DNA of 64,000 bases, taken from contig JAULJL010000002.1 of NCBI GenBank assembly GCA_030761205.1, positions 21,617,010-21,681,009 of the forward strand. The letters are read 5' to 3'. Positions within the stretch are counted from its first letter, which is position 1; each line of letters opens with the position of its first letter. Source of the DNA: Fremontodendron californicum. Lineage: Eukaryota; Streptophyta; Magnoliopsida; Malvales; Malvaceae. Shown here one piece after another: positions 11,083 through 21,900 of this stretch. The notes below the pieces were generated by a model. That model searched no databases. It was not told where the DNA came from and saw nothing but the letters and a program-made list of their open reading frames with translations. A program made the translations under genes and the position numbers.

Positions 11083-12774
11083 AAAGGAATAGGAAGAAAT
11101 AGGAGTTATTGAGAATGCAGCTAGCTACGGGATAGGAAGACCCTTGATCATCTATTATGATGAACCGGAGGAGAAAGTTATGCCAACCATTAAGGAAAGT
11201 GCACCCAAGTTAATCATTGATTTGACTGTTTCCTTTTCATACAAGGAAAACAAGGTTGCACCATGGAAATAAGACTGCAGCATGGTTATGCCTGGGTCTT
11301 CGAGTTAGCAAGACATCACAGGCGTAGGGCATTTAGCCCGAAGCGGAAGGTGTTATGCTCCTGAGGCTGTTGAATAGGGGTTAACAGGGAAAGACAGAGG
11401 AGCATACAAAGGGAAGAAAGTAGTCGAGCCAGTCCATATTGAGATGGATTTTCCAAAAGAAATAGAGAGGGGATCAGCCCCGGTTAACAGAATAAAAGAA
11501 CCGATATGTGAGAAAGAAGCCCGTGAGTTCTTAAAATTCATAAAGCACAGCGAGTATAGCGTGGTTGAACAACTACAACGTCAACTAGCTAGAATTTCAT
11601 TCTTATCTTTGCTTTTGAATTCAGAGCCACACAGAAATGCCTGGCTAATAAAATATCAGTAGAAAAATTGAACAGGCTAGTGGGAAACATTGCAGCGGAC
11701 GACTATATATTTTTCAACTATGAGGAGATATCACCCAATGGTATTGGGTCAATGAAAGCTCTCCATATAACTACCACTTGTAAGGGGCACATATTACCAA
11801 TAGTCCTTTTGGACAATGGTTCTTCATTAAATGTGATGCCCTTAGCAACCCTATCCAAGTTGCCAGTGGATATATCTTATATGATACCGAGTTGCACAGT
11901 GGTTAGGGCTTTCAATGGAACAAGGAGAGAGGTTGTGGGAACCATTGAAGTTCCTCTGGCGATAGGCCCATGCACTTATACGGTGAACTTCCAGGTCATG
12001 GATATTAATCAGTCTTATAATTTCTTGTTGGGAAGGACATGGATACATACAGCTGGGGCTGTACCCTCGTCTCTTCACCAAAAATTGAAATTTGTGATGG
12101 AGGGCCGTTAGATCACTGTATCAGGAGAAGAAGACATAATAGCCTCCGCATCTACGGAATCTCCCTATGTTGAGCCTAATGAAGATGCCGTAGAATGTTC
12201 TTTCGATCTTTGGAATTTGTAAATACAGTTTTCATCGCTGAAGGACGAAAAATTCTGAAACCAAGGTTGTCCAAAAACACAAGGCTGGGAGTAAGAACCA
12301 TAGTGGGAAAAGGCTGTAGAGCTGGAGAAGGTTTGGGGAAATATCTTCAAGGGATGGCCCGAGCAATGGAAGCAGTGGGAAAGAAATATCGGTTTGGCTT
12401 AGGATATCTTCCGAAGGCCCATGAAAAGAGGAAACAGGTTGAAAGGAATAGGCAAAGAAGAATGGCCCGTCTCACGGCTATGGATATTGAATGGGAACCC
12501 ATGACTTTCCCACCAATCCTTCACAACTTTCGCTCTGATGGTTTTCTATTCGGGGAAAAGAGTTCAGAGGATGTACTTGTGATGATCGAGCAAGCTTTTG
12601 AAAAATTCCTTATGAATAAAGGGGGCAGATTCAGGATATGGTGATTTGCATGACCGAGAAAGAAGGGATGGAAAGTGGCAGTACAAACTGGATGGTGCGA
12701 CCTTGTCCACCAGGATATAGAATAACCAATTGGAGTGCGACTGAGTTGCCCATAGTTTTTAAGTCTATTCCAAC
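11083..12774 (+). pseudogene. pro: Protease plus G-patch (end of gag-pro exon), element A, broken
   Basis: The retropepsin core has LDNGSSLNVMPL at about 11809-11845 (the Asp-Asn-Gly active-site variant of this lineage), VRAFNGTRREVVGTIEVPL and a C-terminal LLGRTWIHTAGAVPSSLHQK. A G-patch-like segment follows (GKGCRAGEGLGKYLQGMARA, about 12310-12370), then a basic stretch and the segment NWMVRPCPPGYRITNWSATE, which reads straight into the splice donor at 12775. Lesions are a stop at 11375-11377, a -1 frame change near 11662, a TAG at 12109-12111, and frame breaks before 12195 and 12644. Two of these lesions recur in element B. Confidence 0.85.
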
Positions 12775-12990
12775 GTAATACTTTTAAAAAAAACAATCTT
12801 AATTATCTTTACCAAGAGATATTAAGAGTTTTTTCTGTAATGGGCTTTTTGTTTAAACATTTTCATTCAATAAATAACAAGCACAATGTATTTTATCCAT
12901 ATTGATGTGTCGATATTCTTTCATTTTTGTTATTTATTTTGTTTTCATTATATATTTTCCTATATTGTTTTTTTCTCCACCTATTTACAG
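12775..12990 (+). other. Ogre-type intron between pro and RT, element A
   Basis: 216 bp. The donor is CCAAC/GTAATA at 12774/12775. The acceptor is CTATTTACAG/GTGTGC at 12990/12991 after a T-rich tract. Joining 12774 to 12991 gives an in-frame ACG codon and links the protease-side reading (ELPIVFKSIP) to CADVEYEDLP in the same frame. Without splicing the frame hits TAA at 12776, one codon after the donor. Ogre elements are known to splice an intron at this place, controlling the ratio of Gag-Pro to Pol. Confidence 0.8.
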
Positions 12991-14180
12991 GTGTGCGGAT
13001 GTGGAATATGAGGACCTTCCTGTCAGTAATTCTGAAATTGATTTTGAAATACCCATTTGCACGGGTGATTTTGAGGCTAACGAAGATACTGGGGATTATG
13101 GTCTACCTCCGGATCTATTAAGGAAAATAGAACAAGAGGAAAAACAAGTACTTCCTCATAAGGAATTATTGGAAATGATAAATCTGGGAGATGGTGAAGA
13201 GATAAAGGAAGTCAAAATCGGAACTTCATTATCATCATCAATAAAGGGTGAATTGATAGCCTTGCTCCAGGAATATGTGGATGTATTTGCATGGTCTTAC
13301 TAAGACATGCCAGGGTTGGATCCGGATATTATGGTTCATAAGCTCCCTTTAAGGCCAGAATGCAAGCCGATTTAGTAAAAGTTGAGAAGAATGAGGCAAG
13401 ACATGCTGTTAAAGATAAAAGAGGAGGTGAAAAAGCCATTTGATGCCGGATTCTTAGAGGTGGCAAAATATCCATAATGGGTGGCAAATATTGTTCCAAT
13501 ACCAAAGAATGATGGCAAGGTGCGAATGTGCGTTGATTACCGAGATTTGAACAAGGCCAGCCCTAAAGATAATTTCTCTTTGCCCATATTGATACTCTGG
13601 TGGATAATACAGCAAAGAGTTCTTTATTTTCTTTCATGGATGGATTCTCAGGATACAATCAGATCAAGATGGCACCGAAAGATATGGAGAAAACCACATT
13701 TGTTACAATGTGGGGAACCTTCTGCTACAAGGTAATGCCATTTGGGATGAAGAATGTTGGGGCAACATATCAAAGAGCCATGGTGACCTTGTTTCATGAT
13801 ATGATGCATAAGGGAATTGAGGTCTATGTTGATGATATGATCGCAAAGTCACAAAGAGAAGATGAGCATATTGTGAATCTTAAAAAGCTCTTTGAACGAC
13901 TAAGGAAGTTTAGACTCAAGCTAAATCTGGCAAAATGCACATTTGGAGTCACCCTGGGAAATTGTTGGGTTTTGTCGTTAGCAAAAGAGGAATTGAGATT
14001 GACCTGGATAAAGTGAAGGCTATTCAGAATTTGCCACCACCTAAAGGAAGTAAGAGGCTTTCTGGGGAAATTGAATTACATTGCTCGATTTATTTATCAG
14101 TTAACCGACAAGTGTGATCCAATATTTAAGTTACTTCAAAAACGTGATCCAACATGTGAAAAGGTTAAACATTATCTATC
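12991..14180 (+). pseudogene. pol: Reverse transcriptase domain, element A, broken
   Basis: Pol begins with the conserved linker ending YVDVFAWSY (about 13276-13302), followed by MPGLDPDIMVHKLPL. RT blocks visible are CVDYRDLNKASPKDNFSLP, FMDGFSGYNQIKMAP with a catalytic Asp, VMPFGMKNVGATYQRAM and the polymerase motif YVDD at 13824-13835. LLGFVVSKRGIEIDLDK and LNYIARFIYQLTDKCDPIFK complete the thumb side. Lesions are TAA at 13301, TAG near 13373, a stop near 13477, a one-base loss near 13590 and a frame change near 13970. The catalytic aspartates are all readable. Confidence 0.9.
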
Positions 14181-15099
14181 CAACCCACCAGTATTAATGC
14201 CACCTGTTTCGGATAAACCAATGATACTGTATTTATCAGTATTTGAGAGATCCATGGGTTGTGTTTTAGGGCAGCTTGATGAAACTGGAAAGAAAGAACA
14301 GGCAGTTTTCTACCTCAATAAGAAGTTCACAGATTATGAGTTGAAATATTCGTCGGTAGAGAAGTTGTGTTGTGCCTTAGCTTGGACCGCTCGAAGACTC
14401 AGACAGTACATGTTGTACCACACAACGTGGTTGATTGCCAAGCTGGATCCAGTCAAGTACATGTTGGAAGCACCTTCTTTGTCAGGAAGGAAAGCAAGAT
14501 GGCAGGTTTTATTGTCAGAATACGACATTGTATATGTAAGTCAAAAAGCTATCAAGGGCAGTGCAGTAGCTGAATTCTTAGCAAGTCGGGCAGTGGAAGA
14601 TTATGAGCTGTTGAACTTTGACTTCTCGGATGAAGATTTGATGTATATGTCGCAAGCAGACGAGATTCCCTTGAAAAAGAAAGTATGGAAAATGTACTTT
14701 GATGGCGCATCTAATGCCATGGGGCATGGAATCGGTGCAGTGCTCATATCCTCGGAAGAAGATTATTATCCTTTCACTGCTAGATTGGATTTTGATTGTA
14801 CAAACAATACTACCGAGTATGAAGCATGTGCTATGGGCCTTCGTGCTGCAGTGGACAGAGAGATCAAAATATTGAAAGTTTTTGGAGACCCAGCCTTAGT
14901 GATTTACCAGCTACGAGGAGAATGGGAAACACGAGATACAAAACTAATTCGATACCAAGAACTCATACTGAGTTTATTGGAGGAGTTTGAAGAAGTGAAT
15001 TTCAACTGCTTACCTCGAGAAGAAAATCGGATGGCAGATGCTCTGGCTACTTTGTCATCAATGTTTAAAGTGAATGAAGGGCTGAAGTTGTGCCAATAA
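14181..15099 (+). pseudogene. pol: Dual RNase H region (RNH plus archaeal-type aRNH), element A
   Basis: The frame is open from 14071 to 15099. The first, degenerate Ty3/gypsy RNase H reads MILYLSVFERSMGCVLGQ through YSSVEKLCCALAW to LRQYMLYHTTWLIAKLDPVK. A linker leads to a second, archaeal-type RNase H starting KMYFDGASNAMGHGIGAVL at about 14690. Its four expected acidic residues are readable: Asp in YFDGA, Glu in TEYEAC, Asp in VFGDPALVI and Asp in NRMADALA. An added aRNH is a known trait of the Tat group. A frame change near 15090 separates it from integrase. Confidence 0.9.
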
Positions 15100-16409
15100 A
15101 GATGAGTATATATGAGTCTCCTGTCCACTGTCTAAGTATTGAAGAAGAAGCAGATAGCCTTCCTTGGTATAACGACATTTTACAGTACATCAAGAGTCAA
15201 CAGTATCCAGAACAAGTAACAGAAAATGACAAGAGGACTCTGAGAAGGCTACTAATGGGTTTTGTTCTAGACAGTGAAATTCTCTACAAGAAAGGAAAAG
15301 ACCAAGTCTTATTGAGGTGTGTCGGAGCTGCTAAAGCTCGGAGAATTATAGAAGAGGTCCATGAAGGGATATGTGGCACTCACGCTAATGGTCACTTGCT
15401 TGCTAAACAGATTATGAGGGCAGGTTACTATTGGTTGACGATGGAAGGAGATTGCATCAGTTATTCCCGAAAGTGCCATAAATGCCATATATATACAGAT
15501 AAGATTCATGTGTCGCCATCACCATTACATGTCATGACTGCACCGTGGCCCTTTTCAATGTGGGGAATGGATATGATCGGGCCTATTATCCCGAAAGCTT
15601 CAAATGGACATCGTTTCATCTTGGTGGCCATAGATTATTTCACAAAGTGGGTAGACGCTGCTTCCTATGCAAATATAACCAAGTCGGTGATATGAAGATT
15701 CGTTAAGAAATAAATCATATGCCGTTACGGGCTGCCAGCAACAATTATTTCGGATAATGCTCTCAATTTGAACAATAAGATGATGAGAGAAGTGTGTACT
15801 CAATTCAAGATCACACATCATAATTCGGCACCTTATCGTCCGAAGATGAATGGCGTAGTAGAAGCAGCTAACAAGAACATCAAGAAGATTGTTGAGAAGA
15901 TGACCAATGTGTACAAAGATTCGCATGAGATCTTGCCTTTTGCTCTTCATGCATATCGTACTTCGGTCCGCACATCTACAGGGGCAACGCCATTTTCTTT
16001 GGTATACGTGATGGAAGTAGTGCTACCTATTGAAGTTGAGATCCTTTCACTTCGGGTTTTGATTGAAGTTGGCCTAGAGGAAGCAGAATGGGTTAGAGCT
16101 CCTTATGAATAGTTGAATCTCATCCAGGAGAAAAGGTTGAAAGCAATTTTTCACGGGCAGTTGTATTAGAATCGGATGATTTGAGCCCACAATAAGAAGG
16201 TTCGTCCCAGACAGTTCCGAGAGGGGGAGTTGGTACTGAGAAAAATTCTCCCTATAGTGAAGGATCCGAGAGGAAAATGGGCTCTGAATTGGGAACCCTA
16301 TGTGGTAAAAAGAGCTTTTTCTGGAGGAGCATTGATTTTAACTAGAATCGACGGGGAAGATTTTAGAAATCCCGTGAATGCTGATGAACTGAAGAAGTAT
16401 TATGCTTGA
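15100..16409 (+). pseudogene. pol: Integrase, element A, broken
   Basis: An HHCC zinc domain is visible (THANGHLLAKQIMRAGYYW through CHKC, about 15382-15487). The catalytic core follows with Asp in MDMIGPI, Asp in IISDNALN and Glu in NGVVEAANKNIKKI, so the D,D,E triad is present. The C-terminal part reads RPRQFREGELVLRK and GKWALNWEPYVVK and ends NADELKKYYA at TGA 16407-16409. Stops at 15693 (TGA), 15711, 16110, 16168 and 16183 break the frame. The active protein would insert the cDNA into the genome. Confidence 0.88.
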
Positions 16410-17875
16410 AAAAAAATGTGTGATGCTGTGCACATGGAAATTCGAATGATTCCATATGTAAAAATAGAAATTCTATATATCTATTTCCCCTGAAAATTGC
16501 TTTTCAAATAAAATATTCATGCTTGATATGATAAATGGCCATCTTTCATATTCCTTTCACTAAGAAGAAATTATCCTTAGTCACCCCTTTGAGCCTTAGG
16601 AATTATTTCTTTCTTTAAACCTTGATCAAGGATCGCTCTCTATACTGGAGGGCAAATGCAAGGAAAAATAATAAAAAAAATCATGGAAAAAAGAAAGCCA
16701 TCGAAAAATGTGGCAAATGAAAGCCAACAAAGCAAAAAAAAAAAAAAGAAAAGAAAGTCCAAAAAGGGACAAATGTTTGAAGAATGAGTTCTTCTCTGAA
16801 AATGATCCTTGATCCAATCACCCTTAAACACACTTTGGGCCTCTTTTATCTTTTCTTTCTAAACATAAACCTTGGCCTACATTACGTGCTTTAAAATCCC
16901 ATTTTGATCAAGCAGGGATATTTAATTTGAAAGGTTATTCTCAGAATTCATCCCATCTTTTGAATTGATATTTTTATCTTGGAAGCATTTAGAATTCTCA
17001 GATGCATGGTGAATACAAAAAAAATGTAAATGACAAAAATGTAAAAGGAGAGGTTTAAGCCGAAAACCCGCAAAGGGCGACTTAATACCGAATGGAGGAC
17101 ACTTGAGTTGAAAACCCGTAAAGGGCAGCTCAAGTACTAATCAAAGTTTGAATCAATGCTCCGTGTAAAGGGGGAGAAAGTATCTGACAATCAGAGAAAA
17201 GAGGAACAACTCAGTCTGATGTAACTACGGAACCTAAGAGGTTACCTAAGTAAACTGGTCGTTCAAGGGAAATTTTGGATGGTTTGAAAAAGGAGGGGTC
17301 CAAGATATTCCGCATCCAGGGCATCTACAACCTATAACCTTACATTTGTTTCTTATATCCTTGATATTTATGTTTACTATTTTGAAATATTTCTTGCAAT
17401 AAATTTTTGTTATCCTTTTCATACAATTTTTGCTTGATTCATATTTTCTTTCATACATTTTTGAGATGCATTATGATTGTTATTAAATTGAATGATGATT
17501 AGTAATAAAAATCTTTAAATAAAGGGATTTCAAATTATTACTAAGGAATAGATTTAAATCTTGGGAAAGGTTTGGAAAGTTCACCAAAAAAGAAAACGGT
17601 GAAAATGGTGGAGACTACATCCCGAAGCCAGAAATTGATGAATTTCAGTGAAGTCAGAAACTGGGACTGTTTGACGAGTTATCTTGAGTGGGGCATCAAT
17701 AAAACAAATTGAAGACTCTGTCATGAAGTCGGATAATTTGTGAACTTCAAAGAAACCATGGATTAAAAATCATGACATAATCATTTGATTGCATTCATTC
17801 TTAGTGAACATACAGCATTTGCAAAGCATGTCATTCTCATCATTGCATTTAGCTAATAGTGCAGAAATCAGGAAA
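16410..17875 (+). other. 3' non-coding region of element A, first part
   Basis: No reading frame of substance. About 16450-16990 is clearly homologous to 57100-57740 in element D (TTCCCCTGAAAATTGCTTTT, AAATGGCCATCTTTCATAT, GGATCGCTCTCTA). The pol-less D element therefore keeps the same 3' region. Confidence 0.7.
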
Positions 17876-18765
17876 ACTTGGACTTCCCCAAAGTGAACTC
17901 GTTCTATTTTTCAAATGAGTTGAGCCTCGAGATCACCGTCGAGGTACGTTTCCAAACCGAACTCATTTTACTCCTCAAATAAGTCGAGCCCCGAGACCGT
18001 CGTTGAGCTATGTTTTATTCATTTTCAAGTTAAATTTATTCTTTTCCAAATGAACCAAACCCAGAATCATTCTTAGTATTTTCTTTTGTTTTAAATCGAA
18101 ATCTTTATGTTTTATCAAATAAGTCGAGCCTTGAGACCTTCGTCGAGGTATTTCTTTTTGTTTTAAATCGAATTCATTCTGTTTTATCAAATGAGTCGAG
18201 CCTTGAGACCTCCGTCAAGGTATTTCTTTTTGTTTTAAATTGAATTCATTCTGTTTTACCAAATGAGTCGAGCCTTGAGACCTCCGTCGAGGTATTTATT
18301 TTTGTTTTAAATCGAATTCATTTTGTTTTACCAAATGACTCGAGCCTTGAGACCTCCGTCGAGGTATTTCCTTTGGTTTTAAATCGAATTCATTCTATTT
18401 TATCAAATGAGTCGAGCCTTGAGACCACGTTCGAGGTATTTCCTTCTGTTTATCAAATGAGTCAAGCCTTGAGACCATCGTCAAGGTATTTTCAAATCAT
18501 GGGTAAGGCCTCCGGGCGCCATTCTTAAGACCTCCGGGCATAATTTTTCATCACGGGTAAGGCCTTCGGGCACCAGTTTTAAAGATCTTCGGGCACCATT
18601 TTAAAGACCTCCGGGCACCATTTTAAAGACCTCCGGGCGTAATTTTTCATCACGAGTAAGGCCTCCAGGCACCATTTTAAAGACCTTCGGGCACCATTTT
18701 TAAGACCTTCGGGCACTATTCTTAAGACCTTCAGGCATAATTTTTTCTTTTTAAATCGAATTCGT
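17876..18765 (+). repeat. 3'-region tandem repeats, element A
   Basis: Two different arrays lie head to tail. From about 17930 to 18490 a ~60-75-bp unit contains AATGAGTCGAGCCTTGAGAC then CCTCCGTCGAGGTATTTC, with an inverted GAGCC/CGTCGAGG pairing. From about 18500 to 18745 a ~24-bp unit reads AAGACCTCCGGGCACCATTT. Tat-lineage 3' regions are known for such variable arrays, which can seed satellites. Confidence 0.8.
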
Positions 18766-18963
18766 TTCCTTAAGACGGGTCGAGCCTTGATTAGTCAGGG
18801 AATTCAATTTAAGGACAAAATCTTCAATTTATAGTTTTTTTCAAAAAAAAAATGAAAAAATAAAAAAGAAACCCCTTTCCCTTTCCTTCACATGTGATTT
18901 CACTGATCGTACAAAATTAGTGTTTGTTTATCTTTGCTTGATTCCTGATTCTCAGCAATAGCC

Positions 18964-18975
18964 AAAAAGGGTAGC
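18964..18975 (+). promoter_or_regulatory. Polypurine tract, element A
   Basis: AAAAAGGGTAGC lies directly before LTR B. The equivalent in element D is AAAGAGGGGCAGC at 60672-60684. It is the likely plus-strand priming site. Confidence 0.7.
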
Positions 18976-21900
18976 TGTAGACACCTAATTTTGTCCGGAC
19001 CACTAAAACAGGTATGTTTCTTCCTAAATTGATGTTTCAGAATGTAAAAAGATTTTTTCATCCTGTAGGTGGTACCCCGAGACTTAGTTTAAGTGGGAGA
19101 GCATAAAAAGTCAAACTTGAAAAAGTCAACCCCTAAAAAAGTCAACCCAGAAAAAGTCTAACTAAGAAAGTCAACTACTAAAAAAGTCAACCCTCTTTCA
19201 AAATCAAGATTTGAACTTCAATTGAAAAATGGCGAAAGAATTTTGTTAATTCGAGGTCTACATTGAAAGATATAGAGTTCGGAAGTTGGGTTATGGAGAT
19301 TCAGTAGAAAGGAAACCCCAATCCGAGAATTTGGGGAAAAGTGCTTAAACGATCGAATTGGTCAAAATTGAAGGTTCCAAATGAAAGATAAGCACTGACT
19401 ACGTGTAATGGAGAAGCCACTTGAAAGAAAAACTGAAAGAAAAGTCAATCCGGGAGAAAACCGAGAATTAGGGTTTTTGGTGGATTTCGGTGAAATCGGG
19501 AAGAATTACAGAAATGGCCCGACTTAGTAAGAGTAAAGCCCCCAATGGATGAGGAATGATTACAAAGGGATAGCCCAAGGGTCAGTTTGAAGAAAATCTG
19601 AAAATCGAACTTGTTTTGAGCAAAATCGGGTTTCGGATGCAAAAGGGCAAAATAGGAAAATTTAGGAAAAATAGAAAATAGACTCCAAAAATTCTGGAAA
19701 ATTTTTAATCTCATTCTTAAATCATTTTAAAGAGATTGGTGAAAGAAAATCTTGATTCGGAGTTCGTTGGCAAAATGGCCAAATCCCGAGTCTCTTATGT
19801 AGTAATTCAAGAAGATAAATCTCGAAAAAATTGCAAATGAACTCCAAATCTTCTGAAAATTTGCAAATCTCATTTGTAAATTATTTGAAAGATATTGGCG
19901 AAAGAAAATCTTGATACGGTGTTCGTTTGCAAAATGGCCATATCCCGAGCCTCCTATGCAATAATTCAAGCAGATAAATCCCAAAAAAATACCAAATGAG
20001 TTCTAAAATTATGAACACTTCCAGATCACACCTTTAAATTATTTGGAAGATATTTTTGAATAAAAATCTTGATTTGGAGCTCGTTTAAAAAATGGTAAAA
20101 TGTGGGGGCATAAAAGGGAATTTTTGGAAGAAAAAATCCAAATAAATAGCAAATGGACTTGAAAATTTTTGAAAACTTCCAGAATTTGATATTTTATTAT
20201 TTTGAAAGTATTGAAAATATATAAAATTTGAATTTGGAGTTCGTTTGCCATTTATTTGCATCCGAGGGCAAAAACAGTCATTTTACCCAAGAAACCGAAA
20301 AGGGCTTCTCTTGCCTTTCAAAAAAATCAGACTTGGGCTGGAAAAGGGAGTGCTGGGCAGCCAAGGCCCAAGGAAGGGAAGGAGCTTCTAATTTTTCAAT
20401 CAAAAGGCCAAAAATTAAGAGTTAATTAGTGATTTTTTTGATCAAGCCATTGCAAATAAGCCACATGGGACAATGCATGAAGAGGGACAGTGTCAGCATT
20501 ATTCTTAAACAGCTGTAATTATGGACAGCTGATGGCCTAATCTAAGGGTGATAATTTCATGATTTTTCACCTTGAATCACTAGCCCTTGGATGGTAATTG
20601 GTTAGAGTAAAAGTGCCAACATCCTAGGCATGAGAGAGGGGGGGTTCGGCTAGCCTAAAGGGGGAGTCAGATTTTTATTTTCAGCACTCTCATTTTTAGA
20701 TTTATTTCTTGGTTTTTGCTTAGTTTTCTCTCCTTGGTTGAAAGCAAAAAGAAAAGTTTAGAAAAGAAAAGAAAGTTTGAAGAGGAAAAGCTTGAAAGAT
20801 AACTTCTTGAGGTTGCTTTTAGCACCAACTCTTGCACTTTCTTGATTTTCCATTCTTGTTTTTGCTGTTTTGATTATTATTTTGGTGAGTTTTCTTTTGA
20901 TTTTCCTTTTAAATAAAGTGTTTTTTAATGTTCTTTTTAAGTTCTTTCTTCATATTTTCTTAAAAAATTCTTGCAATATTTTTCTCTTGATTTCTTACCA
21001 TGGCCGAATGGCCGTTTTTTTTGTAGTTGCTGTTTTGCTTGGATTTATCATGTTATTTTTGTTATTCTTTTAGTCTTGATGCTTTAAATCTTCTTCTACT
21101 ACATATACTTTAAGCTTGTTTTAATTTGGTTGCTTGTTTGTTGCCATTTATGAGTTTATTATCATGTTCTTGCATTTTTAATTTTCTGTTTTCATAATGT
21201 TTAAATTTGTTGATGTTTTATGTTTTGTAATCCATGTGTTTGTGAAAATGCTTGTTAGTTTTAATACCTCTACTTTGTATTTGCATGATTTGAGTGTTAT
21301 ATTTTAGTTGAGCATGTTAGTATATCAAGTGTTTATGAAAATGCCAAGCTCACTTGGAACTTGAGGCCATTCGGCCACCTCACTTCCTTTGCTTTGTGTG
21401 TGCATTTATGCTATGTTAGTTGATAGGTTTGCATTTGCATGAGATTTGATTGACTATTTAGTTTAAGTATACCAAGTGTTTGTGAAAATGCCATGCTTGT
21501 TTAAAGCTTGAGACCATTCGGCCACCTCATGTATTTTGCTTTAAATGTGCATTTTTGTTATGTTAGATGATAGGTTTGCATTTTCATGACATTTGGTTGA
21601 GTTTTTTGGTTTAAGCATGCCTTGTGTTTGTGTTATTGCCATGCATATTTTAGATGTTAGGTTTGGTTTATTTTGCCATGCATGTCCATGCATTTTAGAC
21701 CTAGGTTGCATTAAATGCCATGCAAGTTCATTTAGGTCTAGGTCACTATATTGATGCCATGCATTTTTTCATGACATTTAGGTTTAAAATCATGCCTTCC
21801 ATCCATCATATTTTCTGTATTTTTTCATGCATTTCATGTCCATGCCACTTGACTAATGACTTAGACCAATTAATGGTTCGAAGTCATACTCTCTTGAGTA

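Noticed and set aside
17930..18490. Regular repeats as a CRISPR array
   Set aside because: The units are contiguous and degenerate without unique spacers, and lie inside a plant retroelement 3' region.
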